The position numbers and the translations under genes were made by a program. This document shows positions 1 to 11,587 of a stretch of DNA of 64,000 nucleotides, one piece after another (position 1 is the first letter of the stretch; the number at the start of each line of letters is the position of its first letter). The notes beneath the pieces were generated by a model that was not told the DNA's origin, did not search any database, and worked only from the letters and a program-made list of their open reading frames with translations. The stretch comes from Climacium dendroides (lineage: Eukaryota > Streptophyta > Bryopsida > Hypnales > Climaciaceae), in contig OX467089.1 in the NCBI GenBank assembly GCA_950106755.1, positions 29,493,345 through 29,557,344 of the forward strand, written 5' to 3'.

Positions 1-133
1 ACAGAATTTTACAAAATGGTCTCCCCAGAAATCCGGCACTGATCTGGTCGAGATTTTCGGATCTGAACTTTTCCTAACTTTTCGGAATGAGGTCCGGTCT
101 AAAAAAATTTCCTACTCTCTAATTTCTAACTAC

Positions 134-1180
134 CTATCCCTCCTGAGGGGGTCCACCACTATTTGGAGTAGCTATGGGGGAGAGCTCACTCAAATTTCTA
201 CTTTTATCTCCCCCTTCCGGAACTTGTTCCGGTTGTACAGGAGAAGTTACTCCTGTCCTCGTCTGTGGGGCTTCTGAAGTGGAAGTCCTTCCAGCCTCCT
301 TCTCCTTCGATATTGGAGTTTCGAACTTCCCTTCCAATATCTCTACCTCATCGAACTCATCCGGGATCGAAATCCCGGATAAAGAGACTAACCCACTCTG
401 GAATTTCTGAACGGTATCCTCTAATCCCTTTGCATCCTTCCGGAATTCCTTCATTGCCTCTTCTAATTCCCCGGCAAAGTCAGCCAAGATGCGAGCGATA
501 CGGGTACCCGAAGGTTTTGGATCCTTATGTATCCCCTCATCAAAAAATTTGGCCTTTGCCATTACCTCACCGGATGCCCCTACTACTGTCGTCATCCGGT
601 TGATTGCAGTCTTGGTCTCCTCCAACAAGGACATTGCGGCCTTCACTTGGTCGCGACTAGCATCCAAGTCCTTCCGGTAGCTTTGGATTTCTCCTCGCAA
701 CCGGACCACCTTCTCGTCTGTCTCCCGTTGGTTGATATTCTGCTTCACTAACCTATCCTCTAACTCCTTCACTTCATCCGGATTGTTGATGCAGTTTGCC
801 ATAGCTTCCGGCAGAGAACTAGTTGGAGCGCTTTCTACCAAATCCGCCACCTCACGAAGCGTTGTCGTCTTCACTTCCCAATCTGCTCTCACTGCACTGA
901 TAATCCGGATTAGGTCGTTGTATGGACCTGTCAGGTCCATCAACTGGGACGATGGAACGTGTCTCGGTTTGACCACTTCCACCGGCTCCTGCTTTTTTGG
1001 GATGACCGGTTCCACTATTTCCCTTCCCTTATCCTTCCGAAGCTCCAAAGGGGACCCCCTCAGACTGGGCGTCCTCTTCCTCCTTCGGTTGAGAGGAATG
1101 TCATCTTCCTCCTCTAGAAGTGGACCCTTGTCTATACATGGATTGATCATCCATACCTCGGGAGAGTACTCAAAGGACAA
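134..1180 (-). CDS. TGC-element protein, C-terminal half (copy G)
   Basis: This 348-codon frame has no internal stop. It matches, with many substitutions, the C-terminal halves of copies A, B and D elsewhere in the window. The order is an RRRKRTPSLRG basic patch, the DLTGPYNDLIRI motif near residue 80, a predicted coiled coil of roughly 200 residues rich in Glu, Lys and Arg, and a disordered tail with the KSRNLSELSPIATP motif before the stop. The N-terminal domain found in A, B and D is missing; upstream of about base 1190 the sequence changes to something unrelated, so this is a truncated or chimeric copy. Function is unknown and no catalytic motif is visible. It is the longest uninterrupted piece of the family here. 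A protein-protein interaction or gag-like structural role is only a guess from the coiled coil. Confidence 0.6.
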   Translation of the reverse strand: MSFEYSPEVWMINPCIDKGPLLEEEDDIPLNRRRKRTPSLRGSPLELRKDKGREIVEPVIPKKQEPVEVVKPRHVPSSQLMDLTGPYNDLIRIISAVRADWEVKTTTLREVADLVESAPTSSLPEAMANCINNPDEVKELEDRLVKQNINQRETDEKVVRLRGEIQSYRKDLDASRDQVKAAMSLLEETKTAINRMTTVVGASGEVMAKAKFFDEGIHKDPKPSGTRIARILADFAGELEEAMKEFRKDAKGLEDTVQKFQSGLVSLSGISIPDEFDEVEILEGKFETPISKEKEAGRTSTSEAPQTRTGVTSPVQPEQVPEGGDKSRNLSELSPIATPNSGGPPQEG

Positions 1181-1189
1181 GTCGGGCAG

Positions 1190-1625
1190 GACTTGGCACT
1201 ATCTTTAGGCTTGCAAAGTTCATCACTTGATAACTTAAGTGTTTGAGAGGGGTCTTGGTGTTGCAACCAAGTAGAAATTGATGAGCCCTGAGTTCTTCCT
1301 AGTCAAGTAAGTAAGATAGGCTAGTTGAGCCTAACTTGGAGCCAAAAGAGGGTAAACCGGGAGAGTCTCAAAGTAGATAAGTCCCTTTAGAATAGGTCTA
1401 GGTCCTTGGATGTTTGTCATCCAGGGTGCCAAAACCATGGACTTATCTAGTGTCACCTTTGGAGACTTAGCCATTTGAACTAAGTAAATGAGTACTTGGA
1501 TCATTGCAGGGTTAGCTACCCAGAACATAATGAAAGTGTTGAGGGGATGGCTACCTTTTTTAACTCAATGCTTCCGACTAGAAGTAATGTTGATGAGGGC
1601 ATCGACCCTATTTGGTGGGGGTGAG
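1190..1625 (-). other. Unrecognised internal sequence between copy G and an LTR
   Basis: This stretch lies between the truncated TGC-element frame and an LTR. The minus strand is largely open from about 1570 to 1225, in the same frame as copy G, but is interrupted by several stops. I do not recognise the conceptual protein. A purine-rich run, GGTGGGGGTGAG, abuts the LTR start at 1626 and looks like a polypurine tract. This would make the LTR the 3' LTR of a plus-oriented retrotransposon and the present stretch its 3' internal end. The minus-strand openness then remains unexplained. Confidence 0.35.
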
Positions 1626-2918
1626 TGTCACGCCTCTATTTACTTGGGGTGCCCAAATGAACCTTAGTGCGCAAGAGGGGACCTTGGGGTGACTTCCCAA
1701 GCCTTGCAATAGACTAGGTAGGGAGAATGAAGAGACTCCTGATCAAACAGGGCGCAATAGCGCCCTGGTTTTGAAGTAAACATGAGAGTGTCAAACATTA
1801 TTGGAAAGCTCTTGACAATACGCTTCTAATGGCGCAAAGAACACGCAATTTGGAGTTGTGAGCGAAAAGTTATGGTCGTTCAAAGTTGACTGGGTCCCGG
1901 TGGCGCCGGGACACTTGAGGGCTAGGTGTGAGGGGTTCTCAATGAATCCTACAACAAAGTATGGCATGTGGAATATCATTGGAAAGCTATGAACACAAGG
2001 AACCTAGAATGACAAGCATTACGAGGTTCTAAGACATGAGTCAAAAGTTATGGTCAAAAGAAGAGCTGTGGTGAAGGCGTGACGCCTCCCCCGGTGCATC
2101 CGAATCTTTAGAGGGCCATAACTTTGCGAATACTTGTCCAAATGGGACAAGTGAGTAGTCCATCGGCATCCACTCGTCGCGTAGATGTCTAAAATGGGCT
2201 CGCATGTTGGATTTAGAGCTCTGAGCGCAAAGTTACGCCGGTTGGAAGTTCGGGAGCCCAAACGGTGACGTAACTTGGCGATTTGGATTGGAAGTGGGTG
2301 GTCTTCCTCAACCCAAGGTTATCCAAGGACTTCCTTCGACCTAGGACGGGGGGGTCTGCCGAATACCACAGAGAGTACTATAGGAGGGGTTGGTCTCCCT
2401 CCTCACTCCCTCTTGAAGCCTTGGTGAGTCCCAGTGACTCATGGTTGTTGGTGGTGACTTCACCATCACTTCAAGGCACCATGGGACACTTGTGTGTGTC
2501 CCGTGGCATTGGTTGAGTGGAGTCCCGCTCCTTGCTAGGCCTCTTTGGATGTGTCCCGAGTTGTGAGCACCGGTTACCTCTAGTGGATGAGTAGCAAATG
2601 CAAAAAAGGCTAGCATGGAGTGGGGTGACACTCAAGGGCGGTTAGGACCATGGTGAGTAGTGCCACCATAGGTCCTTGCACATTAAGGTGGAAGTTCCGC
2701 CCCATGTTACTAAGTGACATGTCCGGTGTCACGATGGGAGTGTGTGCTAGTAGTCCCGGTGACTGGGACTTGGCAAACTAAGTTGGAAATGGGGACTAAT
2801 ACTGTGGGTGCTTGGCATGTGCAGTGTTAGGCAGTTGGTGACCAAGTGATGCTGTAAGTGGATTGGGGTGCATCTAGTGAGCTGCTAGGAGCTGGTAGGT
2901 GTCACTTGGGTTGCGACA
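1626..2918 (+). mobile_element. LTR of a retrotransposon (1.29 kb, LTR family 1)
   Basis: The unit begins TGTCACGCC and ends TTGCGACA, giving TG...CA ends with a short TGTC/GACA inverted repeat. A second complete copy lies inverted at 51043-52336 with almost the same length, and a 3'-truncated copy lies at 36655-37779. A putative polypurine tract precedes it, so it is probably a 3' LTR whose 5' partner is outside the window. It interrupts the coding sequence of TGC element F, which resumes at 2919. The base after the LTR starts GACTT, the expected target duplication, but its left partner is not in view. Short open frames inside the LTR are not supported as genes. Confidence 0.75.
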
Positions 2919-3290
2919 GACTTTGAGGAGCAGATGGAGAAGCTCCTATTTAAGGCACGGGAGTCAGCGGACCGGATCGTGGAGAGCAGCTAGAGGCTGA
3001 CAGAAATTCCGGTCCAGCTCTTTGAACTTTCACTTCCGAACTTGTTTCCGGAAGAGGCAGTTCAGGAACCGGGGAAGAACAAGACGCCCTAGTTAAGCAG
3101 GGCACATAAGGAGACGTCCTCGACCGGACCGCAGCCGATCGATTTAGACTCCCTGGAAACTGATGAAGATCACCCAGTTCCACCTCCGGATGGGGAATGG
3201 AACCGGAACCTAACTGAGGTGTTCGAGTAGTTGGAGAGACCTGTCGAGAGTCCTACCATCGGATCTCGAGTATGCGAGGCAGAATAGGAA
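2919..3290 (+). pseudogene. TGC-element protein C-terminus (copy F)
   Basis: Directly after the LTR the plus strand continues a coding frame similar to copy I at 18.6 kb. It has the end of the coiled coil (a KARESADRIVESS segment, against ARTSADRIDESSW in I), an acidic linker and the motif RNLTEVFE near the C-terminus, which corresponds to QNLTEIFEG in I. In-frame stops occur where I has Trp (ESSW) and again at two later positions, so the copy is dead. Its abrupt beginning at 2919 is caused by the LTR insertion. Family function unknown. Confidence 0.55.
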
Positions 3291-4455
3291 GTTTTGTAGA
3301 AGTAGGAGTTATAAGCAGGAACCGGATTGGTAGAATATGAACCGGAATAGAATCCGGTTAGGATTAGATAGAACCAGATTGTCAGCGCCTTCAGAGGCGG
3401 AAATCGTGTATTCACTTTTTGCTTTTTGTATATAAAACAATCTCTGAGCTAGAGACTGAGAGAGTTCTTTTTGCATTTCTTTGCGTGCTTTCCATTGATC
3501 TGGCTTTGTATGTTTTTCCCGAGTGTTGGCAAGAGTGCACGGAGTTGGAGTAAGAGGGTATGTACAGGTGTGTTGGCAGAGTTCTCCCTTTGATGTGTCT
3601 TTCCGGTTCTAAGTACATGTGAGTAGGTTATGAAGAGTTAGGAGTAGATTCCAAATCCTCAACATCTGCAGAATTTTTGCATCCCGGATGAGAAAGCCGT
3701 TGATTAGGCTAGGCGGATAGGGAGGGATTCCTTAGCTGCGCTAGAACTCCTGGGTGGAAAATCCGGTTGAGTATCCTGACTCCTATGAGGTCTTGCCACC
3801 GTTGTTGATAAACGGAAGAGCTTGGTAGAGGTTGGAACGGACGGGTGCACTTGTAGCCACCTAACTTCATACGGAACGGATTCAGCATCAAGGTCGTTGT
3901 AGTATGAGAGGATCGTACGGGGGGTCTTTGTGTGACCTGTGATTCGGATTGCCATCCGGATTGCTGTGAAGGACCAAACCGGATCCGGGTTAGTTAAGGG
4001 ATTAGCGGATAGGAGAATGGGTCTTCAGCCACTATAAGTCACGGAAGGAGTGGTGGGCCTACCACTTTCAAAAGCAAGCGGTGAACCCTCTGATGGTAAA
4101 ACAGAGGCAAAACTAAACCGGGTACGGAAAGGTGGACCGGAACAGATCCGCCCAGCAGAACACTTAGGACCGGAAGTTGCAGGGTCCTGAGATGAGAAAT
4201 TAGTCAATAAACCGAAAAACTAGTGAAACCGGAATTAGGATAAAATCTGGTCGTAGTCTTCCGGTTGGTTTTGGATGTTCCGGTTTTCAGAGGTAGAACC
4301 AGAAATTAGAATTTAAAGATTAATTGGGTTTAGCTCCTTGTTAGGGTTAGCTACTTCACAGGATCTCGTGGGTTTGATCTTTAGAATCATTTTGTTATGC
4401 TCTAGAGTGATTTTTGTGAGTATAATAGGGAAATTGCTTACTCTGTACTGCGACA
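2919..4455 (+). mobile_element. TGC element F, 3' part
   Basis: Plus-oriented 3' portion of a TGC element: the end of the coding region, then about 1.1 kb of 3' untranslated sequence. The right terminus CTGTACTGCGACA matches, as a reverse complement, the left terminus of element A at 11588, and the terminal ~120 bp resemble A's closely. The five bases after the end, ACAAT (4456-4460), are the expected target duplication. Element F lies inside element B: B's sequence continues from 4461. The left part of F lies beyond the LTR insertion and outside the window. Confidence 0.65.
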
Positions 4456-4633
4456 ACAATAACCTCCAAATCCTTGTAGTGTTGGTTTGATCTTTTACAA
4501 CAGACCAGAAATGAATTTGGTCTGCAAGTCACACAAAAATCCCCCATACGGCCCTCTCTAACTACAACGACCTTAATGCTTCCTTGGATCTGTGCAAAAC
4601 TAAGGTGGCTATAAGTGCATCCGCCCGTACATA
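4456..4633 (-). mobile_element. TGC element B, segment 1 (3' region)
   Basis: This short block aligns with the 3' untranslated region of element A (about 12075-12225). Shared landmarks are GGTTTGATC, CACAAAAATCCCCCATACG and TCCGCCCGTAC. It is cut on the left by element F and on the right by the CACTA element, whose ATA target duplication ends it. Adding the three visible segments of B gives about 3.1 kb; the missing ~0.5 kb should lie left of F, outside the window. Confidence 0.6.
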
Positions 4634-4949
4634 CACTAGAAAAAATCGAGAGGTTTTGCGACTGCAGTTAACAATTGGTTTTAGAGTTGCAAAGGACATT
4701 TGCGACTAAGTGATAATTTGGAGCCTGTAGTCGTAGTGGACAAGTTGCATGAGTTGCAGGAGAGTTGTAAGTGCATGTCATATCGAACGATTTTCTATAA
4801 AACTTCATCCTGCATATCTTCTAACAAGATACGCATTGCCACGTGAAACTAATGAATTTAATGATAACTGCTCAACTACTTCTTTATAATTAATGTACTT
4901 GGTTTAAATTTGAACTTTGCGATTTTTTTCAACTGTAATGTGTGATGGT

Positions 4950-5590
4950 ATGCAACCTATGTGCAACTAGTATGCCACTGATTTGCAACCTATATATAAT
5001 TCATTTACAACGTATATGAAACTAATGTGCAACTCATTTTGTAACTACTATGCAACTAATTTTGCAATCTACATCCAACTAGTATGCAACTCATTTTACA
5101 ACCAGAATGCAACTAATATCCAACTGTTTTTACAACTAACATCCAACTCTTTTTACAACTTGCATGCAATTAATATCCAACTCATTGGGCAACCCATATG
5201 CTCTAGTATACGACTAGTGTGCAACTCAATTTGCAACCTACATGCAACCCCTTTTGCAACCTATATAAAACTAGTATGCAACTCTTTCAAAACCTACCTG
5301 CAACTACTATACAACTCATTTTGCAACTCATTTTGCAACTCTTTTACAACTCATTTTACAACTCTTTTGCAACCTATATGCAACTACTTCTCAATATTTA
5401 TATATTATTATTATTTTGCAATACAAGTGCAACTCATATGCAACTACTATACAACTAACTCTCAATTTTTTATATATTCCACATGCAACTAGTATGCAAC
5501 TATTTTTACCATTGATTTAGTACATAACTACTATACAACTACTATATAACCTATATGCAACTAATTTCCACCATTTGCAACCTATATGTA
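4950..5590 (+). repeat. CACTA left subterminal repeat array
   Basis: Dozens of short degenerate units of the type TGCAACT(C/A), TTTTACAACT and TATGCAAC follow one another in one orientation. The motif reappears more loosely at 7130-7490. The 169-codon open frame across it (4983-5492) is Asn/Thr/Tyr-rich translation of the repeat and is not a gene. In CACTA elements such arrays bind the element's TNPA-type protein; that role is inferred here. Confidence 0.75.
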
Positions 5591-5657
5591 ATTAAGGGAG
5601 CGACTAGTTAACTACATGATTAGTTTGTAACTTAACTACTACAAGCCAATACAGACA

Positions 5658-5785
5658 GAGACAATCATTTTTCACACAAAGCAATAGAAAATACAATAGA
5701 AATAGAGACAATCATTATTTACACAAAGTAATAGAAAATACAATAGAGATAGAGACAATCATTGTTCACACAAAATAATACAAAA
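5658..5785. repeat. 47-bp tandem repeat
   Basis: GAGACAATCATT recurs at 5658, 5705 and 5752, giving about 2.7 copies of a 47-bp unit (…ACACAAAGYAATAGAAAATACAATAG…) with a few differences between copies. It lies just inside the left subterminal array of the CACTA element. Confidence 0.8.
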
Positions 5786-5839
5786 CTCATATATTAGATA
5801 AATATGTACATTGCTAATCCAAAAAACATAGTTATTAAT

Positions 5840-7080
5840 TCACTTGTCATTACGTATAAGAATGACTATAAATCGCTCATTCCATATGGTGTTAGCTCTT
5901 ACAACGTCCTTCAACTTTAATTGGTCTCCTGCTGAATTAAAACACATCAAGTTCACAAAACCACATGGTGCATGTGCAATATCAAGCTTATACCACCCTC
6001 GTGGTTTAGGTTTTATAAGATGAAAAACTTCTCCTCCGATACCAGTGACATATCTAGTTGCCACAACTTGTTCAAGTGCTGCTGGATTTAGAAGGAAGAT
6101 ATGTTGGCCAATTGAAAACTGTAGTTGTTCACAATACAAAACAAAACATTAATGAGCAAACATAAATATATATATATATAAATAAATATGTATACATCAA
6201 CAATTTAGCTAACTTTAACATATAATATATAAACGATGAAATGTAGGGACTACCTTTGGAAATGCCTCCTTTGGCCTCTATTGAGGCCTTCGTTTGAGTT
6301 TAGGTTGAACCTTAGTCTAAACCCTCTTCCTCCTCAAGATCTCCTTCTTGACAAAAGGTTTCTGCAACATTTAACTACAATCATTATATCAGTAATTTAT
6401 CAATATTAAAAAGTTACCAAAAAAAATTTAGCTTCAAATTATTTACTTAGGTAGTTATCCTCACCTCTTGCTCCTTTCCTCTTAATTGCATTCTTGTATT
6501 ATGATTCTTTGAATTCTTTGGTGATTTCAGAATAGAGCCATATAATATTAGTACATTGTCATTGGCTCTATTTTCGCCCTCACCTTCATCCTCATCTAGT
6601 TCTTCGTCCTCAGGACCCTTCTCCACACTCCATCACCAAAGTAAGATTGTTGACTTCCTAACACCAAGGTAGAATTTGTAGGATTTACAACAATTTCAAG
6701 TGGTTCAATATGGTCAATAGGTTCCACATCAGAGCCCACAATGTTGCTCTCTAATATAGGGTTGCTTGATATAGGATCTGATGGTATAGTGTTGCTCTTT
6801 GATGCAGGATCCGATGAATTTGATGTAGAATCCGATGGATCAATGATCCCCTTCTCAGTAGACACTGGCTCATTTTCAATGGCCCTTGGCTCATTCTCAG
6901 TAGACATTGGCTCATGAATTTGGCCACTATTGTTTCTTTGCAAAAATTTCATCAACATCTCCTACATTGCTTCAACAGTTTTCGTATTCTGCTCTGTAGT
7001 TGTAAGTATTTCGACTTTGAACTTATCTAATTCATTTTGTTTACTTTCCAATGTAATCATTTTGGCTTGAAATCCTAAGG
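5840..7080 (-). pseudogene. CACTA internal gene remnant, TNPA-like, with introns
   Basis: Reading the minus strand, a likely coiled-coil segment (about 7080-6960), an Asn/Ser/Pro-rich segment (6958-6596), a basic exon ending near 6250 and a last exon (about 6113-5840) can be joined through GT-AG introns (a GTGAGG donor near 6465, a TTGCAG acceptor near 6363, a GTAGTC donor near 6252, a CTACAG acceptor near 6114). The last exon carries GQHIFLLNP, VVATRYVTGIGG and NTIWNERFIVIL, which recalls the C-terminal module of plant Ptta/En/Spm (TNPA-type) proteins. Two in-frame stops in the basic exon and another near 6960 break it. The assignment rests on context and general pattern, not on a search. 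Confidence 0.45.
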
Positions 7081-9763
7081 ACACAACCTTTTGACCACAA
7101 ACAAACAATGGTTGTAATAGTTAATGTAATATACATAAAATTGTGAGTACTACTAATCCTACAACTATTTTACAACAATTAGACAACTATTTATGATCCT
7201 TGCAACTACTATGCAACAAGTATACAACTACTTTTAATCCTTACAATTAGTTTGCAACTAATATGCAACTACGAGTAATCCTTGCAAATAATATACAACT
7301 ACTATTAACCCTTTCAACTACTATGCAACTAATGTACAACTACTACTAATCCTTTCAACTACTATGCAACTAATATTCAACTACTATTAACCTTTGCAAC
7401 TACAAGACAACAATAATCAGGCAGATAATATACAACTACTATTAACCATTTCAACTACTATGCAACTAATGTACAACAACTACTAATCCTATGTCATAAA
7501 CCTAATTGCCTTCAAATTTGACATTATAACCAGAAACGATGAGAAGAGCTAAAAACAACCTTTAGGAACTCATGTGCAACTTCACAATATGATCGATTAA
7601 GCAAATTTATATGCTTTAAAAAGAAAGAGTGTTGAATCTTCTCAAATTGCTTTGAATATCTACAATCTCTCGATCTAGAGTGCAAATGACCGGAATCTCT
7701 CGTGAATTGTGAACTACATCCATTAGAACTTTCTCATTTAAGAACCAAATCTCTTTCATTATCATGATTGATACAAAACGAGAAGACACTCCCTCTTTGA
7801 ATTAATGACCTAGATAAGATGTCATTCTCTACAAGAAGATCAAGAGATCTGCCAAAATGAAGAATTGAAGCCCAAACAAGAAAAAAAGTAAACACTAGAG
7901 AGTCAGAATCCAAATCAGCACTCAATGTCAGTATACAAAACCATGGGAAGAAGAGTCCAATAAATTCGGCCTACTTTTAATTTCTGCATCTGGAATCGAA
8001 GTTTTCTGATCCCCAAAACCCTCAAACCTAGCTAACCTAGTGTACATGAAATCTTTCTTCTCTCATAAATCATGAACGTACCACACTTAATCAATTGCAA
8101 TGTCAATTCCTCAACCAAATTTTAGATCCTCAGTTATCACCCACAATTATAAAGTTTCTTGCTCCCTCTTTGAATGAATGAGTGATCTTGTTAGTTAGTT
8201 AAGCCATCTTCTTCTTGTATAACTAGATAGATCTACATAGCAAAATGAATCTAGCTAGAAGGGGGGTGAACAATGCACTGCAGCTCAAGCCAAAAGAAAA
8301 ATGGACACAAACAAGGCTATCACAACAGCTCTAGTAGTTGCCACCATAGTCTTCCGTCGCCAGCACCAGCACAGACTATGCACTATCCACCAACCCCACC
8401 CCAACCGAAACAAACTTGACTTTCTACCACATGAGTGAGAAGAAACAAACTAGAAAGTGATGTATATTACGCCCAACAAAGGTGCACGTTCAACAAAGGT
8501 ACAGACTAAACACCAAGAATGCCACAACGAGTGTTTTTTTGAATCTGTGTGCACATGATCACTCAACTAGCTACCTCCAAGTTCAACTTCAACCAAACGA
8601 GCTAGAGAGCACCCTCTTGCACCAAAAACAACAAAACAGATAATGAACGCCCTCCTACATCCAAAAAAAACAACCAAATATATGACCTCCAAGTTCAACT
8701 TCAATTAAAAGAGCTAGAGAACGCCTTCCTGCACCAAAAACAACGAGACTAATACGTGGCCTCAAGTTCAGCTTCAATTGAAAGAACTAGAAAACGCCCT
8801 TCTGAAACAATGAGATAAACATCGATTGAAAACAAAGTTCAAAATCAAGAACACAAGGCAATGGAAAAACATCATTGAAAGACAGCAAACTCTCCTCGCA
8901 ACTCTAGGGTTTTAAAAAGAAGAACCTCAAAAATATAAAACTTGCACCTTTTTTACCTCGCAGTACAATCCTGCAACCACAGTTTTGGCACTAGAGAACT
9001 ACTAAACTCGCGTTCACTCCAAAAAGAACCAAAACTAATGTAGCACTAAACTAATATTCCCTCAAAAGTGAACTAACACTAAATTAACATTAAATTAACA
9101 TTAGCTCACTAGTATGGATTACAGCAAAGATGATAGACAAGAACAGCAAAGCAGCGGCGGCAAGAACATAACAAAGCGGTGGTGAAGGAGACAGAGAAGA
9201 TAAACACTAGGTTGCTCTAGTCCACATGTTTCACCTCATCATCCCTACACATGTCATCTTATCGTAGGATGAATGACAAAGTAAACAACTTTCATCGACA
9301 CATGGCGCTACTGGAGTCCACAAGTGGGTGGAATGCCACCACATACGTCTTCTAAAAGTTCAATGGAGTTAATCAAGATTAAAAAGTTTCTAAGAAAATT
9401 TTTATTCTAAGAAAATTGAGGATGACACAGTTGTTGTGTACAACTTCACAATGCTCAAGTACTACCTCCACCTTTGCCACTGTGCGTCCGGAGTCTAGAC
9501 TGGACAAGTTTGGAGGTGGGGTGTACAGATGGATGTGCCGATTGGTGGCTTCTGGTTTAGCTATTCCAGAAGATGTACCTCCGCTATCTACTATTTCATC
9601 TTTAGTTGGAGCTATAGAATTATTTGCGGAAGAAAGTGTTTTAGCAGCTATAAGATATTGAAAGCATTTATGAATTGTAGATGTTTTGCGTATGAACTGT
9701 AATCGTTTGGTATTCAAATTTTAGTTCGTTTTTTGGCAATGAAGTCATCCTCCAATTGCATCC

Positions 9764-10500
9764 TCATTGTTGTTTACTTGTACTATAATTGTTTCTATAG
9801 TTGCAATGTACTTGTTTTTTAATTGCATCATAGTTGTTTTCTAGTTGCACTGTAGTTGGTTTGTAGTTGTATTGTAGTTGGTTTGTAGTTGCATTGTAGT
9901 TGGTTTGTAGTTGCATTGTAGTTAGTTTGTAGTTGCATTGTAGTTGGTTTGTAGTTGCATAGTAGTTGTTTTCTAGTTGCATTGCAGTTGATTGGTAGTT
10001 GCACTGTAGTAATTTTGAAGTCGCATTGCAGTTGTTTTCTAGTTGTATTATAGATGTTTTCTAGTTGCACTGTGGTTGAATTGTCATTGCATTGTAGTTG
10101 TTTTGTAATAGTAGTATGGTGAAATTTCATTTAAACTTATAATTCTTTAGGATCTTTAAAATCTAAACTTGTTCTACATATATGAAATCTACAACAACCC
10201 GATTTTTTTATATGACATGGTTAGAAATCTATACCAATCTTAGATTCATAACATCTACAAGAGCCATAGATGCCTAATATCTATTTATTTTGTAAATGTT
10301 TGTGACAATGCAAGATCTGAATTGTAATAGTTGCATTGTAGTTGCACTACAGTTGTTTGCACTGTAGCTGCATTGTAGTTGTTTTGTAGTCATACTATAA
10401 TTAGTTTGCAACTGCACTGTAGTTGCCGTATAATTGCACTGTAATTGCATTGTAGTTGTTTTATAGTTGTATTGTAGTTGAACTTTGGTCATTTTTCAAA
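9764..10500 (-). repeat. CACTA right subterminal repeat array
   Basis: Runs of GTTGCATTGTAGTTG-type units (AGTTGCA motif), the inverse complement of the left array. Open frames of 72-100 codons on the minus strand here are only repeat translations. Looser units continue to about 10860 near the terminal inverted repeat. Confidence 0.75.
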
Positions 10501-10911
10501 CTATATTTGACTACAATTTTATACGTTGAAGTTTAGGACCATACATCAACAACGTTGATGAACTTCGAATGTAGAGTGTTTCACATCTATACTTCTGTTA
10601 TTCTCTCATATAACTTTCTAGTTGAACTGCAGTCATTTTTCAAACTACATCTAACTACAGTTTGATGATACATTGAAGTCCAGGACCGTACATTGATGAC
10701 ATTGATGTACTTCAGATGTAAAATACTTCACATCTACTCTTCTATTATTCTCACGTAAAGTTACACATCATTCTACGACTACTTTGCAACTAAAACAAAG
10801 CACACGACCAATTTGGTGTAAATATGGAGGACAACAGTTGTACGATAGTTGTATAGGACACATAGTCGCATTCCAGTGGATTGCAGCGGACACGTTTTTC
10901 TTCTAGTGATA

Positions 10912-11587
10912 GCAATCCAGAGTTCTTTTGTTTACTATTTTAGATGGCGAGACCTCTCAAGCGATTGGATGATGAACCAGATATCCCATCCGGTAGCTCT
11001 AGCGTAGTTAAGAATCCCTTCCCTAACCACCTAGTCTAACACTGGCTATCTCACCCGGAATAATGAACCCTAAATCTACTAAGGTGCAATGACTCACTCC
11101 CAACACTTACAACCTGTTCACATGCACATGCAATCAAAGAATAAACACTTAGGGGAGAAATTCCTCTTACAACCCACTCATTTGCACTCAATCTCTCATT
11201 CCCTCACCCTACCATTCTTTGGGAAGGTATGAAAACAATAGAAAATACAAGAAGACGCAAAATTTTGCAAGGAAAAAAATTTGAATTATATACAAAATTT
11301 CTTCGTCTCAGTCTTGAAACTTGAATTATATACAAAATTTTACAACAAGTGTCAACGGAAATCCGACACTGATCCAACCAAGATTTTTGGATCTGAACTT
11401 TTCCTAATTTTCTGAAATAAGGTCCGGTCTAACCAAAATTTCCTACTTCTACATTCCTAACTACCTACTCATCCTATGGGGGTCCACCACTATCTGGAGT
11501 AGCCATTGATGATAGCTCGCTCAAGTTCTTAATCCTGTCTCCCCCTTCCGGAACGCGCTCCGGTTCTACATGGAAGACTTTCCCTAT
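10912..11587 (-). mobile_element. TGC element B, segment 2 (C-terminus and 3' region)
   Basis: The block aligns with element A 12245-12860. Landmarks are AGATGGCGAGACCTCTCAAG, the CCGGAATAATGAACYCTAAA stretch and the end of the coding sequence. Coding positions 11587-11474 (minus strand) encode the C-terminal motif KNLSELSSMATPDSGG and end at a TAG at 11474-11476, the same place as in A and D. The CACTA element cuts it on the left, and element A on the right with duplication CCTAT (11583-11587). Joined across A, the frame of B continues from 15178. Confidence 0.7.

Larger units (their letters stand above)
4634..10908. mobile_element. CACTA (En/Spm-type) DNA transposon, degenerate
   Basis: Both ends carry the inverted terminal sequence CACTAGAARAAA: CACTAGAAAAAATCG on the left and, reverse-complemented, CACTAGAAGAAAAACG on the right. 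The flanking bases are ATA (4631-4633) and ATA (10909-10911), the 3-bp target duplication typical of CACTA elements. Large subterminal arrays of a TGCAACT motif lie inside both ends in opposite orientation, as expected for transposase-binding subterminal repeats. Inside is a remnant gene on the minus strand (5840-7080). Between about 7.5 and 9.7 kb I see no convincing coding sequence and no TNPD-type transposase, so the 6.3-kb element is probably non-autonomous. It is inserted in TGC element B. Confidence 0.85.

Noticed and set aside
4983..5492. A 169-codon open frame on the plus strand
   Set aside because: It is translation of the CACTA subterminal TGCAACT array; composition is Asn/Thr/Tyr/Cys-rich and repetitive.
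9764..10492. Several 70-100-codon frames rich in Gln, Leu, Asn and Tyr on the minus strand
   Set aside because: Same reason: they follow the right subterminal repeat of the CACTA element.
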